Source of the DNA: Plectrocnemia conspersa
Taxonomy: Eukaryota > Arthropoda > Insecta > Trichoptera > Polycentropodidae
NCBI GenBank assembly: GCA_009617715.1
Contig: VTFK01000075.1
Location: 62,001-126,000, forward strand
Reading direction: 5' to 3'
DNA: 64,000 bases
Below are positions 49,165 to 60,414 of this stretch, piece by piece. The translations under genes were made by a program, and so were the position numbers. The notes beneath the pieces are model-generated. The model ran no database searches and was not told the origin of the DNA. It saw only the letters and a list, made by a program, of their open reading frames with translations. Each line of letters opens with the position of its first letter. Within the stretch, counting starts at the first letter, position 1.

Positions 49165-52100
49165 ATGGCAGAAGTGGACGTGTCGCCGAATGCTCTGTCT
49201 CTACTTGCCGAGTTTGACGACTTAAATCGCTGCAATTCCATCTTGAACGACGGTAGAGCTGAAGAATGTAAGTGCATTTGATCAGACGAATATCTTTTGT
49301 TTTGTGTTTTTGTAGACTGATTATGTTTAGGTTGAAAATAACAGCATCTCAGTTTCATTTTAACTCTACAGACATAAAATTTCTTTCAATTGTAGTAAAT
49401 AATATTGTAAAATGTAATAAAAAATCAGTCTACAAAATTATGTGACATCTTTAAACTTTAAAATGATTATAACAACTTTACTTTTGACATCCATGATGCA
49501 GTAAGTGGTATTGATGATGTAATAAAATTATCACTGAAGTCGATACTATACTTGATAAAATATTAATACAATCGTTTCGTTAGATTTTATAAGGTTTTTG
49601 GAGATACAAACACAATGGCAGCAACAGTTGTCCAGCGCTGTCACGGAAACCTCGAGACTTCAAAAAGAATTGCAAGAATCCTTGAAAAAGAACTCCATAT
49701 GGGAGAGTAAGCTGAGTCATGCTAGAAAGCTGCTCGATTCTGAACGAAAGCAAAGGATCAGAGCCGAAAGCGAGAAGAATTCATTGGTTAGATATACATA
49801 GATTTTATGTTGGAACACTATTCTACAACAAATATTATATAGTATCAATTTTTATAGGAAAAGCAGATGACTTTAGCACGGGATTTATTATTTAACGATA
49901 ATAGATCAAAGCTAAACAATGATACTTTAGAAAAATTAGCTTTTCTTAACAATACATCAACGAGTCGCTCCACTCACGTTGGAATCGATCCAATCGTTCA
50001 TGGCAGATTGAATACAATCACAGAATTAAATTCTACAGGTTAATTGAATTTAATGTACTCATTATAAACACGCTATATTATTATTAATGATTTAAAATAT
50101 GATCAGGTAATTTATTATCAGATCAAAGTTTTTCTAGATCAGAAGACGATTTAGACGAGTCAATCGTTAATGGGAGGAGGTCTTGGAAGCGTCATCGACC
50201 TTCGGGTGGCCCGGTTCATATACCTCCGAGTGAGGAGCATTCATCGGCAAAAAAGAGATGTTCTTCGGAGAGGAGTAAAGTAAGTTTTTATTTTTATCAC
50301 CTCCACATCTTTCAGGCTTTTCTTTTCTTAACTATTTTTTGCATGAAGGTGGAAACTAATGCAAGTAATGGAAATAGGGTTATTGCCACCACTACGGTTA
50401 CAGTGGATCGTTGCATCGTCGACGGTTCAGGAAACGGGAGAATAACCGCCTCATCCGTTATTGAGGTATTCCATCTATATACTAATAATCACAGTACTGG
50501 TCGATCTTATTCTGGCCTCTACTGCGCTTGCACACATATGATTAAATTTATGACTTGAATTAAAAAAAATATTGAATGTTTTGATGTTAAAATTATTTTA
50601 TCAATGGCTTTCAATCAGTGGGTCACATAAGATCAAAATTAAAAAATCATAAAATTTGTTTTATTTCTAGTTTAAAAAAATATTTACAAAGAAACAATGT
50701 CAATGGCTTTAAGTATAAAATTGCTAACACCGTATTTGACAACTTTATAGGAGAAACAATAAAGTAAATAAGGCAACTGGAAAATAGGAATATGAAACAA
50801 TGTCTCAAGTTTATATTTATATTTATCAATAATTTTTTTTTAGTATGTGTATTTTGATTAATAAGATGGCATTGTTAAGTTATTTTCACCCAAATTTACA
50901 CATCGATATTTTGAAACTCAATATAAATAAAATAATGCTAGTTTTAAAGATTAATTTATGAAATGTATTGATTTTGTTTCCATGAAAAAATTATATTTTA
51001 ATTTAATGTATTTAACCACTTCACCCTTTTATACGCACGGGCGCGTTCAAAATGTTTTTGGCGTTAGACGCATACACGCACGGGCGCGTGTGAACTCTAT
51101 ATTAAAAAAAAAATCGTTTTGCATAATACCTTGCGTTACTACGCATTCTCTCATATGTGCGTTTGTATCGAAGACATTTGATCCTCATAAATTAAATTAA
51201 AAAAATGACACTTTACGACAGGGGTGGCCAACCCGCGGCTTGCTTTGAACATTTTTATTTATATATTTTTTATATTTCATTTTTAGTATTATATATTTTT
51301 TTACAATTAACGTTTAGTATCATTATTATTATATTATCTATGTTTACATGTAAGAATAATACTAAACACAATAATAATAACTCATTACGTTTTAATTTTT
51401 CACTCCAAAAAATGTCTATAGTGTATCAAAATCTAATATGGGGATATATAATTTTATATGTGGCTCGCATTTCCGTTATGATGCATTTCCAAAGTAGTAG
51501 CAAGATCAGTTGGGTTGGCTACCTTGCTTTACGATGCTAGTATTTTTTTACACGTTTCTATCTATGCATTCTCTCACATGTGCATTTATATTGAAGACAT
51601 TTACCCCTCATAAATAAAATAAAAAAACTGACACTATGATGCTAGTATTTATTTTACACGATCAGGTTGCTTTCATTTAGATTGCTTTCATTTCACCCAC
51701 TTCCATGGACTGCGGAAATTATCAGACAATTCGAATATATTTACTTTATTTCTGGATGTCATCATAAATTAGGTAACAAAACAGAAACCATAAGTTTCAA
51801 ATATTTTCTCAGAAGATCTATTCATTCAGAACTGCGTATTATAACCAGATGGTAAAATATATTCGTGTAAAATGCACAAAAATCAGAACCAAAATTTAGT
51901 TTGTTTGACGTGAATGGGGAAAAAATTAGAAGAGACGCGCAATACCATTGTCCAGAATGCATGGTTGCTTTATGCGTTACACATTGTTTCAAAAATCACC
52001 ATAATGTATTATAAGGTATTTTTTTTTTATTTGACAACAAACATTACGTAACATACACACACATACATATGTATTTCTATGTAATGTTTAGAGTTTGGAT

Positions 52101-55100
52101 GAAAAGAAGCAGCAAAGGAGGCAACTTAAAATTTTTATTAATTTAAAAAAATAAATTTTAAAAGTGTAATAATAATAATAATTATGAATAAATAATTTTA
52201 AACTGATTTTTTTCATCATTCTCATAACACATCACATAATAAATCGCAATAAAAAAAGGTGATTATTTTTGACCATTTTTATAAAATAAACCCGAGGATG
52301 AAGTGGTTAAATAAAATTTAAATTTTCGGTATTTTTTTGTTATTGGGGGTAAAAAAAATTTCTACAAAAATATTTATTTAAGCATTTCATTTATTTATAT
52401 ACGATTATATTTTCATTGCAAATAAACCTGTTCAATCTGCCTCGTACTGAAACAGAAACCTTACAATTTCTGCAAGAACCTGTTTTTTGTGTTCATGGTG
52501 TGTTCCCTCACTGGCTGCCCATTCACATCTAACCTGATTAAATTTTATAACAATTTATATAGCAAAACAAAACAATTAGGAACAAGCGGCAGTGAGTGAG
52601 TGTTGATCAGAACAGTGAATACCCCATGAATAACTACAACGAATCGACTTAAAAAAGTGTAATTTAAAATTGTATATAAATAAATTAAATGTATACACAA
52701 ATGAATAAATTTGACCACTGATAACAGAAAAGGTACCGAAAAATTAACTTATTAATTATTTTATTAAAACCAAATTTTGCTACTGGTTTATTATTACAGT
52801 GCCACACTCAAATTTGACAGTTGCGAAACGTCCATTGCTGTTCAAACCTAACATAAACAAATTAATTATTATACTGTTACCATATTCGCTTAGGTTAGGT
52901 TTAGTTTGAACAACAAGTTGACGTTTCACAACTGCCAAATTTGAGCGTGGCGCCGTGATAATAAAGAAATCTCAACAAAATCGATGCATTTCAATTACTA
53001 ATCCTCAAAACTAACATTAAATTTGTATTGAGTTTCAAAATATTCAGTTTCTTTGCAAATATTTTTTTAAACTAGAAATAAAATGATTTTAATTTTGGCC
53101 TCATGTGACCTCACAGATTGAAAGTCACTGATAAAATAATTTTAACATGTGTAGCAATACAAGTCAAAACATTTGATAAATTTTTGTTTTTAACACTTTA
53201 AGTACCAGATTCCGATTAACACGCTTTTCGGGGACCAGATCGTACAGCCGGAAACGCTATCACGCTTTTATGACATTTTTAACATACTCTTACTGAGATC
53301 TTTGAATATTTTAAGACTAATAGTATATTATTCTAACAGATGTTATTATAATTTTTTCGATACAAAATTAAATAATTAAAAAATAATTAGTGGTTTGAGT
53401 TTTTGTAAAAAAATCTTTTCGAATATCGCATTAAGTGTTAATTCAAAGTATCATATTTTTTTCTTTTAAATCTGTGCTGCGCAGGGTTTTTGCGAAGCAG
53501 TTGTTTTCACACATCATGCAATAAATAAATGACCCATCAGTCAGTCGAGCGTTTAAACGACTTTGCGTTTGCTTCATTGCATATGTGCTCATATACGTGT
53601 GCTAGTGCAGTAATGGCCGATATAAAATCGACCAGTACTATAATCACTCATTGCAAAGCTTGCATTTAAAATTATTTTTAATACTTATGTAAACTTTATA
53701 ATTTATTAATTTTTTTAGGGAGCTGTAAATAACGACGAAGAGAGGCAGGAAAGTCAAATGAGCAGTTGCACACAACCAACTCCCAAGTCCACCAAAGTTG
53801 AATACATTATGAAGACGCCATCTAAGATGGACACTAATAGCAACTATGCTAAGAATATCAAACACTTTGCTCATCCAGAGCAAGTTAGAGGTATATTTAC
53901 CTAAATATTATACTTTTAATCGTTAATGATCATATTGCTTAATTTTAATAAAATAATATAATAGGTAAAGAAGCCGAAAGTTGGTCAGCAATGGTGAGTG
54001 GAGGAGCTTGTAGTCCACGAGGACCTGCCAGACTACGCCAGCATTCCTTTACAAACAAAACTGTAATACGACCAGAACCTTGCACTACTTGCGGAAATAG
54101 GTAATGATTTATTTATGTGCTTTACAGCTAATAGTAGGCGTAAACCAAAACTTGCCATCTCTTTTTAAATGATCAATAATGATGAAATGGATAGCTCTCA
54201 AACTGACTGTGTTAACACAAATATAATGTAGAAATAAATATATTCTCTCTTTGAATATGCCAATAAGGATTGTTATCCTAATCGCATATACTTTCAATAT
54301 CTTCATAATCTACCACATTCCATTACACAGTTTTAGTATATCTTAATCCCCCAGCAGCATAATAGGAATACCTACCTTGAGGATTACTTTGTGTTGTGAT
54401 TCAGGGAATTTAAGGATTCAACTTGATAACTTTTTTTTATTTCTTTGTCCATTATGTTATACATCTAGTATAATTTCTTTATACATAGTCCATTAAATAC
54501 ATCATTAGCATTTTATTTTGTGTCTGACTATAATACACTTAATATTTACGTATGGACCTTCCAATAGCTTATTTATTATTTAGTAACAGCTTCATTAATC
54601 TATAAATGCCTATCAAACCCATTTTTTTTCTAAAAAAATTTGAACGAGTTCATAACTGACAACAGATAGCCTTTTACCTCAAACACTTGACTAATCGACA
54701 GCTGTGTTTACCAATTGTCCTGGATCTTCTCCCTTGTAACATTTTTTAATACATATATTGCTTACAGAATTCGATTTGCCAAGGCTGTGGTCAAATGTAC
54801 CGATTGTCGTGCTGTGTGTCATATTGAATGTAAAGATAAGCTGCCGTTACCTTGTGTGCCTAGTCATGGAACTCCATCAGCCAGCGGACCCAATCAAATG
54901 GTTAATATTGCAATATTGGGCTTAGTTAAACTTCTGTCATAAATATTATACGATTAAATTCTATAGGGAACGATTGCCGATTACACTCCAAGCGTGTGCC
55001 CAATGGTGCCGGCTCTCATAATCCACTGTGTCAACGAAGTCGAAGCTCGAGGTCTCACAGAAGTTGGATTATATAGGGTTCCTGGTTCAGAAAAAGAAGT

Positions 55101-56712
55101 GAAATCTCTTAAAGTATAATTATTTTCATTGATTTATGTGATATTTTCATAGCCAACGTTTATTTAATTTCATTGTGTTTATAGGAACGATTCTTAAAAA
55201 ATAAAGGAACACCTCCATTAACCAACATTGACATTAATGTGATATGTGGGTGTATTAAAGACTTCCTCAGGTCTTTGCGTGAGCCTTTGGTCACTTACTC
55301 GCTGTGGTCCGGTAAGTTGATTACGTCGAGCTTTGTAGCTATTCAAATGAACACGGCTAAGTATAATATAAATTATTGATTTTTTTGTATAGATTTTGTG
55401 GCTGCAACTGAGATGTCTGACAAGAACGATAGCGAAGCTTCACTTTATCAGGCAATTAGTGAATTGCCTCAACCTAATCGTGATACCTTGGCGTTTATGA
55501 TGCTGCATCTTCAAAGGTTTTTTGTTTGTTGCGTATTATAAATATGTTGTATTATGTGTTAATAAATAATATTTTTTTAGAGTTGCTGAATGCATTGAGT
55601 GTAAGATGCCAGCGGAGAATTTAGCTAAAGTATTTGGACCTACCATCATCGGCTATTCTGATAATGACCCAAATCCAAACGAAATGTATAATCAAACCAG
55701 ACAACAAGTAGCTGTAAGTTTGTCAGTCCTATGTTCAATACCCATGCAGCTAACTGCATTCTATTATATCCTAATAAAGCATAATAGTACTATTTTGGGA
55801 GTTATTTTGTACCGTGATAATCAACTGGATAACCAGTAGCATAATCGTGCATTGAATAAAACTAATGTGCTAGAACTGGCATCTGTTAAAGAGAAATATA
55901 TCTCAGCATCAAATGATTTTTAAATAGATCATATTTCAAAAATAGATTTTTTTATGTCAACTAACAGAAGGTATAAACATCACTCCATTAATAAATGCGG
56001 ATGATACAGCTCTCAGGAACCTGTATTCATATCAACATATCAACAGAAGAGAATATTAAGAGTGATCAATTTGCGAATTTTAGTGAGACAGGCAAACTTT
56101 TAGAAATATGACATTAATGTGGATTTTGAAAAATTCCGTGTGACAAATTAAAATTTTTTTTTGAACTACGAAAATGCTTAATTAAAAAAATCTGAAAATA
56201 ATAAATTTTTTATCAACGGATTGCTTGCCTGCACAAAAAAACACAGCAAAACTTGATACATTTTTACATCCTGTGCCGTCTACTTCACAGGTGTACCCAT
56301 TTTGAAAAATACTGTTCATTAATGAACTATTAAAAATCATATTTAAATCCTTGTAAAACTAAAAGTGTTAAAAATTATTGGTTTTATAAAAATGTCCTTT
56401 ATTTTTGTTGCAGGTGATGGAGCGCCTTTTAGAGATATCGTCGGATTATTGGGCTCGTTTCGCAGCCGTCACTAGCTCAGATGGGTCATGTGTTGTAGCG
56501 ACCCCGCCTTTGCATCGCACTCCATCGTGGAGGCCCCGCATTAACACAATGCCACAACTGAGCTCACGGATGATGACGAGTGCTCCGGTTTCAAAAGACA
56601 CCATCGTTTCGACCCCGAGTTTGACTTCTAGTTCAAAGTCTAGTGCTAGTAACGCAAAAGCGAGGGGATTCTTTTACACTCCCGTCAGTGGAAGGTAACA
56701 CATTGAACTATT

Positions 56713-56749
<37 letters not shown>

Positions 56750-56836
56750 ATACTATTTAGTATTAAAATTCTTTTAATTTATAGTAATACTGCGACAAGG
56801 AATCGAAAATTTTACGGAACTCCCGATGGCATTTAA
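49165..56836 (+). CDS. tum: RacGAP1 / MgcRacGAP (tumbleweed), 14 coding exons
   Basis: Rho-family GTPase-activating protein. In the known family it binds the kinesin MKLP1/Pavarotti to form centralspindlin, which organises the spindle midzone and triggers cytokinesis. Exons with GT-AG borders and continuous phase: 49165-49267, 49584-49786, 49858-50038, 50107-50279, 50349-50465, 53719-53890, 53965-54100, 54768-54900, 54967-55113, 55185-55311, 55393-55516, 55581-55713, 56414-56694, 56785-56836. They sum to 2082 nt (693 residues plus stop), slightly longer than the roughly 630 usual in the family. Residues about 35-115 form a charged heptad-rich coiled coil. A C1 finger with perfect spacing (H343, C356, C359, C372, C375, H380, C383, C391) is followed by a RhoGAP domain from about 410, with the catalytic arginine finger R443 in GLYRVPG and the later motif FGPTIIG. 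The C-terminal tail is Ser/Thr-rich and ends KFYGTPDGI. The start is the first ATG after the 5' UTR acceptor. The AT-rich intron 5 (3.25 kb) holds several transposons. Identity is secure; any micro-exon or alternative splice form would be invisible. Confidence 0.95.
51140..51660 (+). repeat. Tandem duplication (~105-bp unit) inside the piggyBac-like element, first unit split by the MITE
   Basis: GCATTCTCTCATATGTGC through ATGACACT at 51145-51213, continuing after the MITE as TGCTAGTATTTTTTTACACG, is repeated as 51564-51660 (GCATTCTCTCACATGTGC through CTGACACTATGATGCTAGTA). The second unit shows the uninterrupted sequence. Confidence 0.8.
51219..51526. mobile_element. 308-bp hAT MITE with 8-bp target duplication
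   Basis: Flanked by perfect CTTTACGA duplications at 51211-51218 and 51527-51534. Ends are CAGGGGTGGCCAACCC and, inverted, CAAGGTAGCCAACCC. Subterminal GCGGCTTGC and TGTGGCTCGCAT fit the hAT family seen at 26.2 and 41.5 kb. No coding capacity; the interior is AT-rich. It sits inside the piggyBac-like element, so it is the younger insertion. Confidence 0.85.
51898..52014 (+). pseudogene. piggyBac transposase cysteine-rich C-terminus (fragment)
   Basis: 38 codons ending in TAA encode the piggyBac-type cross-brace Cys/His domain: CPEC, then LCVTHCF and HH. In the family this domain binds the transposon ends. The open frame starts just after a frameshift relative to an upstream CTKIRTK, so part of the first Cys pair lies in another frame. 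Confidence 0.7.
52790..52970. mobile_element. MITE of the foldback family in RacGAP1 intron 5
   Basis: The left end GCCACACTCAAATTTGACAG, continuing TTGCGAAACGTCC, pairs with right-end AACTGCCAAATTTGAGCGTG GC. Pairing extends outward to TTTATTAT/ATAATAAA, so the true terminus lies further out than in other copies. A TTAGGTTAGG tract marks the inner right arm. Confidence 0.75.
53190..53441. mobile_element. Short TTAA-bounded element, possible piggyBac MITE
   Basis: TTAACACTTTAAGTACC at the left and TTAACACTTAATGCGA inverted at the right delimit 252 bp ending on a TTAA duplication. The sequence CCAGATTCCGATTAACACGC near the left end is unlike the surroundings. Only 5-6 terminal bases match strictly, so this is tentative. 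Confidence 0.4.
56717..56748. repeat. (TA)n microsatellite in RacGAP1 intron 13
   Basis: About 15 TA units between the donor at 56695 and the last coding exon at 56785. The intron is only 90 bp, so the run makes up a third of it. Confidence 0.9.
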
Positions 56837-57227
56837 ATATTTTTTGCTACTTAAATCGTTATTTTTTTATACGAACAATATGATTTGTAGTGATCTTAGT
56901 TTTGAAATGTATATATCTTTTATATTAACCAGTATTATTCATTTGTGTTAATCTATGTTTATATTAATTTTGCCAATATGAATTGCCTAAGTTGCTAGTA
57001 TTGTGCATTTATTTTTTTAAATGGTAATGATATTTTTTTGTAATTTATTTTCAATTTTGGTTTTAAGTGCATGATGTTAAAGCATACAACATGTAATTTA
57101 CTTTATTCATTCCGTGATTTTCCATGACTAAAAATAATATGATACAGAACTGCTTGTATATATATAATACATATATTATTAATTATTGCATAAGAACAAA
57201 GTGTACTTACAAAATCATTCCATATAT

Positions 57228-57264
57228 AATAAAAATTATATGTTTATTAATCGAGTATTTTATT
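57228..57264. terminator. Overlapping polyadenylation signals of convergent RacGAP1 and TTC36
   Basis: AATAAA on the plus strand at 57228-57233 can serve RacGAP1, giving a 3' UTR of about 400 nt. AATAAA on the minus strand occurs at 57259-57264 and 57243-57248 and can serve TTC36, within 35 nt of its stop codon at 57278. Transcripts ending 15-25 nt beyond each signal would overlap, so the two genes probably form a convergent sense/antisense 3' pair. Confidence 0.5.
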
Positions 57265-57277
57265 TACTTCTTTATCA

Positions 57278-57947
57278 CTACAGCTGTTGCATCACTTGGC
57301 TCAGCATCTGATTGCATAGTGCAGCATATGGATTCATGTCAATTAGCTGTTGCTTAGCAAATGGACTGCCAAGCTTGGCGGCACGACTAAAATCCTCTTT
57401 AGCTTCCATTTCCTTACCTTCCTTTTTGTATATAATTCCTCTTTGACACAGAGCTTGCTTATAAGTTTTGCCTATTTTGTCACTCAGCTCGATCGCCTTA
57501 TTCAAATCGACAAGTGCAGCTAAAATTTTATTCAGATATATATTAAAAAAATAATTAAGAATATTGATCTATAATCACCGTTGTTGTCTCCCAAAAGACG
57601 ATATACTTGAGCTCTATTATTATAACTTGCAGCTCTTTCAAGAGACAATTTAATGATTTTCTCAAATATCTCCAAAGCTTCAAAATATTTTTTCTCTTCT
57701 GCGCATTTGACGGCTGATATTTCTAATTTGATCAGTTCTTCAGAATCACGTTCGTCGGAAGCCGTCTCATCTGAATATATTAATTCACTACGTAATCTCT
57801 CGATTGATAGTTTTAGCTAATATTTGATGACTTACTAAGTTCTTCTGCAAATTCATCGGGTATTTCTTCTCCGAGGGGTAGAGACGGGTTGAAGATGCTG
57901 TTCAGGACTGCTCTGTCCTTTTCGCTTAATTTTGGTAAAGCTGACAT
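57278..57947 (-). CDS. Ttc36: TTC36, tetratricopeptide repeat protein 36 homologue, 3 coding exons
   Basis: Small TPR protein. Vertebrate TTC36 (HBP21) is an Hsp70-binding TPR protein implicated in tyrosine catabolism; here only the TPR scaffold role is inferred. Coding exons, in transcript order: about 57836-57947, 57579-57770 and 57278-57519, with GT-AG borders and phase 1 at both junctions, giving 181 residues (human 189). The N-terminus has the family signature DRAVLNSIFNP. TPR helices follow, including AAKCAEEKKYFEA-like and YNNRAQVYRLLGD segments. The C-terminus carries the diagnostic block AAKLGSPFAKQQL followed by NPYAALCNQML. The start is the first ATG after a TATA box. The gene converges tail-to-tail on RacGAP1. 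The exon 1 donor position may be off by one base. TTC1 was considered and excluded because the C-terminal block is specific to TTC36. Confidence 0.92.
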
Positions 57948-58032
57948 TGTCAATGAGCAAAAGATTGATACTGGTTTGATCAAACGTAAAACACTAACAG
58001 AGATAAATATATAATTTGCATAGCGGAACCTG

Positions 58033-58041
58033 TTTTATATA
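58033..58041 (-). promoter_or_regulatory. TATA box of TTC36
   Basis: Read on the minus strand, CTATATAAAAC lies about 85 bp upstream of the TTC36 ATG. It is a near-perfect TATA box, implying transcription starts around 58000-58010 and a leader of 55-65 nt with no upstream ATG. A TATA promoter suggests regulated or tissue-restricted expression, unlike the CpG-type promoter of RacGAP1. Confidence 0.6.
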
Positions 58042-58479
58042 GAAATCAAGGTGATTGTGGAAATATTTGCTTCTGATTAATAAATATGTTTACGGTTTGA
58101 CTAATGTACAATATAACACTCAAGAGCATTTCTGTTATTTTACATGAAAAATGTTGATATATTTTAATAAAGAACGACTTAACAACACTTAAAATATTGT
58201 TGCAACAATAAATTTAAAAAATGTGCATTCTAGTTTCAACCTTGACCCACCCTGGGCGAAGTGTTGGTACCCAAAGTTTTTTTGTCGTATCTTTTTAATT
58301 ACTAATTTTATTAAATAAATATTTTGTGTAGTCCTGTATAAAAGGTTAAAAATATGTTTTATTAGCTTTTAGTCGATTTTAGCCACAGATAATTTAAACT
58401 TGTTTTTTGTGGTGAAATCTATCTTTCGGCAACAGATAAAAAGTCAAGGAATGTTGCTTAAAATAATAATCAAAATTAA

Positions 58480-60410
58480 ATTATACGAATTGGACCAGCT
58501 CCTCGTAGCTAACATTGAACAGGTCAATGTGTAATGCCAGCATATTAAGGAGCCGGATGGCCACAGCCATAAGCGAGTCGGAAAGTGCGGACATCCTAGC
58601 CCCAACAGCATCAAAAGAGGATGCGATCGTTACTCGAAAACGTTCTGGAACTGGAAAACTGGAATTCCTCGAGAATGTCTGGATTGTCGATAGCACTCTT
58701 CAGTAGTTTGAAGAAATGCTTAGCGACATACAACTTTCTGCAAGAACTCAGCGAATTGTATTCCAACGCACCTAAGAGAAAGGCGCTGGGATATAAGAAC
58801 GGATAATAACCAAATGTCGTTTTGTACAGGTATCTTAAAAATCTTTTTTGAATTTTTCCCACCAAAAGAGAATATTTGGTTATTCGGGGATTCTAAATTA
58901 TAAATCAAGAATGCTACGAACTAAGGTGTCAAAGAGAACGCAAATAACTGACAGATCATCAAAGTGAAAGGTGTTCCTCATAACAAAGCCGAGGATCTTG
59001 GAAGATTTATCACAGACATTGTGTATGTGTAGAGAGAACCTCCACTTGCTCTCAAAAGTGATTCCGAGATCTTTAGTGAAAGTTTCTCGAGTCAAAATGT
59101 TACCACCGAGATCGTAGGAATAAACTGAGGGCGAACGGGATCGAGAAAATGACACAGTATGGCACTTTTTTTTTTTTTGGGCAGACGGTTAACGGAATCC
59201 TATCTCAGTAGAGTCTAAATCACTCTGTAGAGAGGAGTTCGCAACAGACCGAATACATTTATACAATTTTAAATCATCTGCGTACAGAAGAAAACTTGAA
59301 TTTGTAACTGCCGTATTTATGTTAAATCATCCAAGCAACCGAGGTATGACAAATTTTTTAATAATAACCCATGACAAACCTTGTCGAAGGCCTTCTCAAA
59401 ATCTGTATATACAATGTCTATTGAATTCTTACATCGAGAGATTTTGTTACCGTTTTGGTGAAAGACAGAAGGTTAGTAACAGTGGAACAATGTTTTATCG
59501 TCGAAGTTCATCAAGAGCAGACGGATGTCCCGATCTCTTCCATAACTTATGGAAGGCGTGCTTTCTTTTTAGCAATGAAATGATCTCAAGAGAAAAGCAT
59601 TTAGGATACGACACGTCAAGCACTCGAGAGCGCTTTCGAGTAAAGAGCCGATTGAATGCACAGTAGAGCACCTCATAGAAGACCATTAGGGAAGATTAAT
59701 CATCAACGCACTCAATTATTCAATAAATAAAAACCTACACAATTTCTAAACGACCATTCGAATACATTCTGATCTCACGCATTTCACCTCATTCGTAATT
59801 ATGCTATTTTTATTTACATTTAACTTTATCATTAGCGCCGGGTGATAATTATCTTCCGGCACCAATGTGAATTCGCTCTTAATCACATTTGTATAAATTA
59901 TTGACATTTGTATAAATTAGATCTAATTTGTCGCCAAAATTATTATTGCCACAATTTATTTGATTTAAATTAAAAATATTACTTATTAAACTTATGCCAA
60001 TATTCGTAGATAAATTAAAATCGTCCAAGATGATACACTTTTTCCGCAAAACATATTCAGACTCCGCCTGAATCTTACGAAAAAAGCAGCAGTGACGTAT
60101 TTTAATTGATTCGGCAGAAAATACAACACGCATATAACGACTGAAGCTCGTTTCGTCTCGACGAGGATCTAGAGATATTTTCTATCAGCATCGAGATGAT
60201 TTAGCCTGCGCGCATCACGTACTGAGTCTGTGCGGATAGCCAAAAACACACCAAAGCCTCTGCTGCATCGATCTCTTCTGAACAGTGTATCGATCGTCGA
60301 AGAGTTCAGCACAGAATCCATCAGCCATGTTTCCGTGAGAGCGATGACGTCATGTTCTTGGGCAGGCACAGATAGCGAACAGGAAGTTGATGGTATATTT
60401 TTAATCAATT
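58480..60410 (-). mobile_element. Decayed endonuclease/RT non-LTR retrotransposon
   Basis: A nearly full-length but dead LINE on the minus strand. In transcript order it shows an APE-type endonuclease (HDVIALTETWL near 60345; ILDDFNL near 60030), a linker with PKCFSLEIISLLKRKH near 59610, and the RT fingers motif DFEKAFDKV near 59395. An RT C-terminal segment, KDLGITFESKWRF and GFVMRNTFHF, lies near 59050, and a C-terminal domain with FLRYLYKTTFGYYP and LGALEYNSL is at 58.6-58.85 kb. Frames shift repeatedly and stops are frequent. The motif order fits the Jockey/I/R1 superfamily; the exact clade cannot be set by eye. A fragment of the same family lies at 22.9-23.1 kb. Confidence 0.82.
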
Positions 60411-60414
60411 TATA

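Larger units (their letters stand above)
51012..52310 (+). mobile_element. piggyBac-like element in RacGAP1 intron 5
   Basis: Bounded by TTAA at 51012-51015 and 52307-52310, the fixed piggyBac target. The inverted ends read CCACTTCACCCTT and CCACTTCATCCTCGG. The interior keeps the transposase C-terminal cysteine-rich zinc domain at 51898-52014 ([15 protein letters not shown], then [20 protein letters not shown] and a stop). Upstream are scraps resembling the end of the catalytic region, FLDVIIN and [10 protein letters not shown], with stops and shifts between them. Most of the transposase is missing, so the copy is non-autonomous. A hAT MITE is nested at 51219-51526. Confidence 0.75.

Noticed and set aside
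57278..57947. TTC1 as the identity of the TPR gene
   Set aside because: The C-terminal GSPFAKQQL and NPYAALCNQML blocks and 181-residue length fit TTC36, not TTC1.
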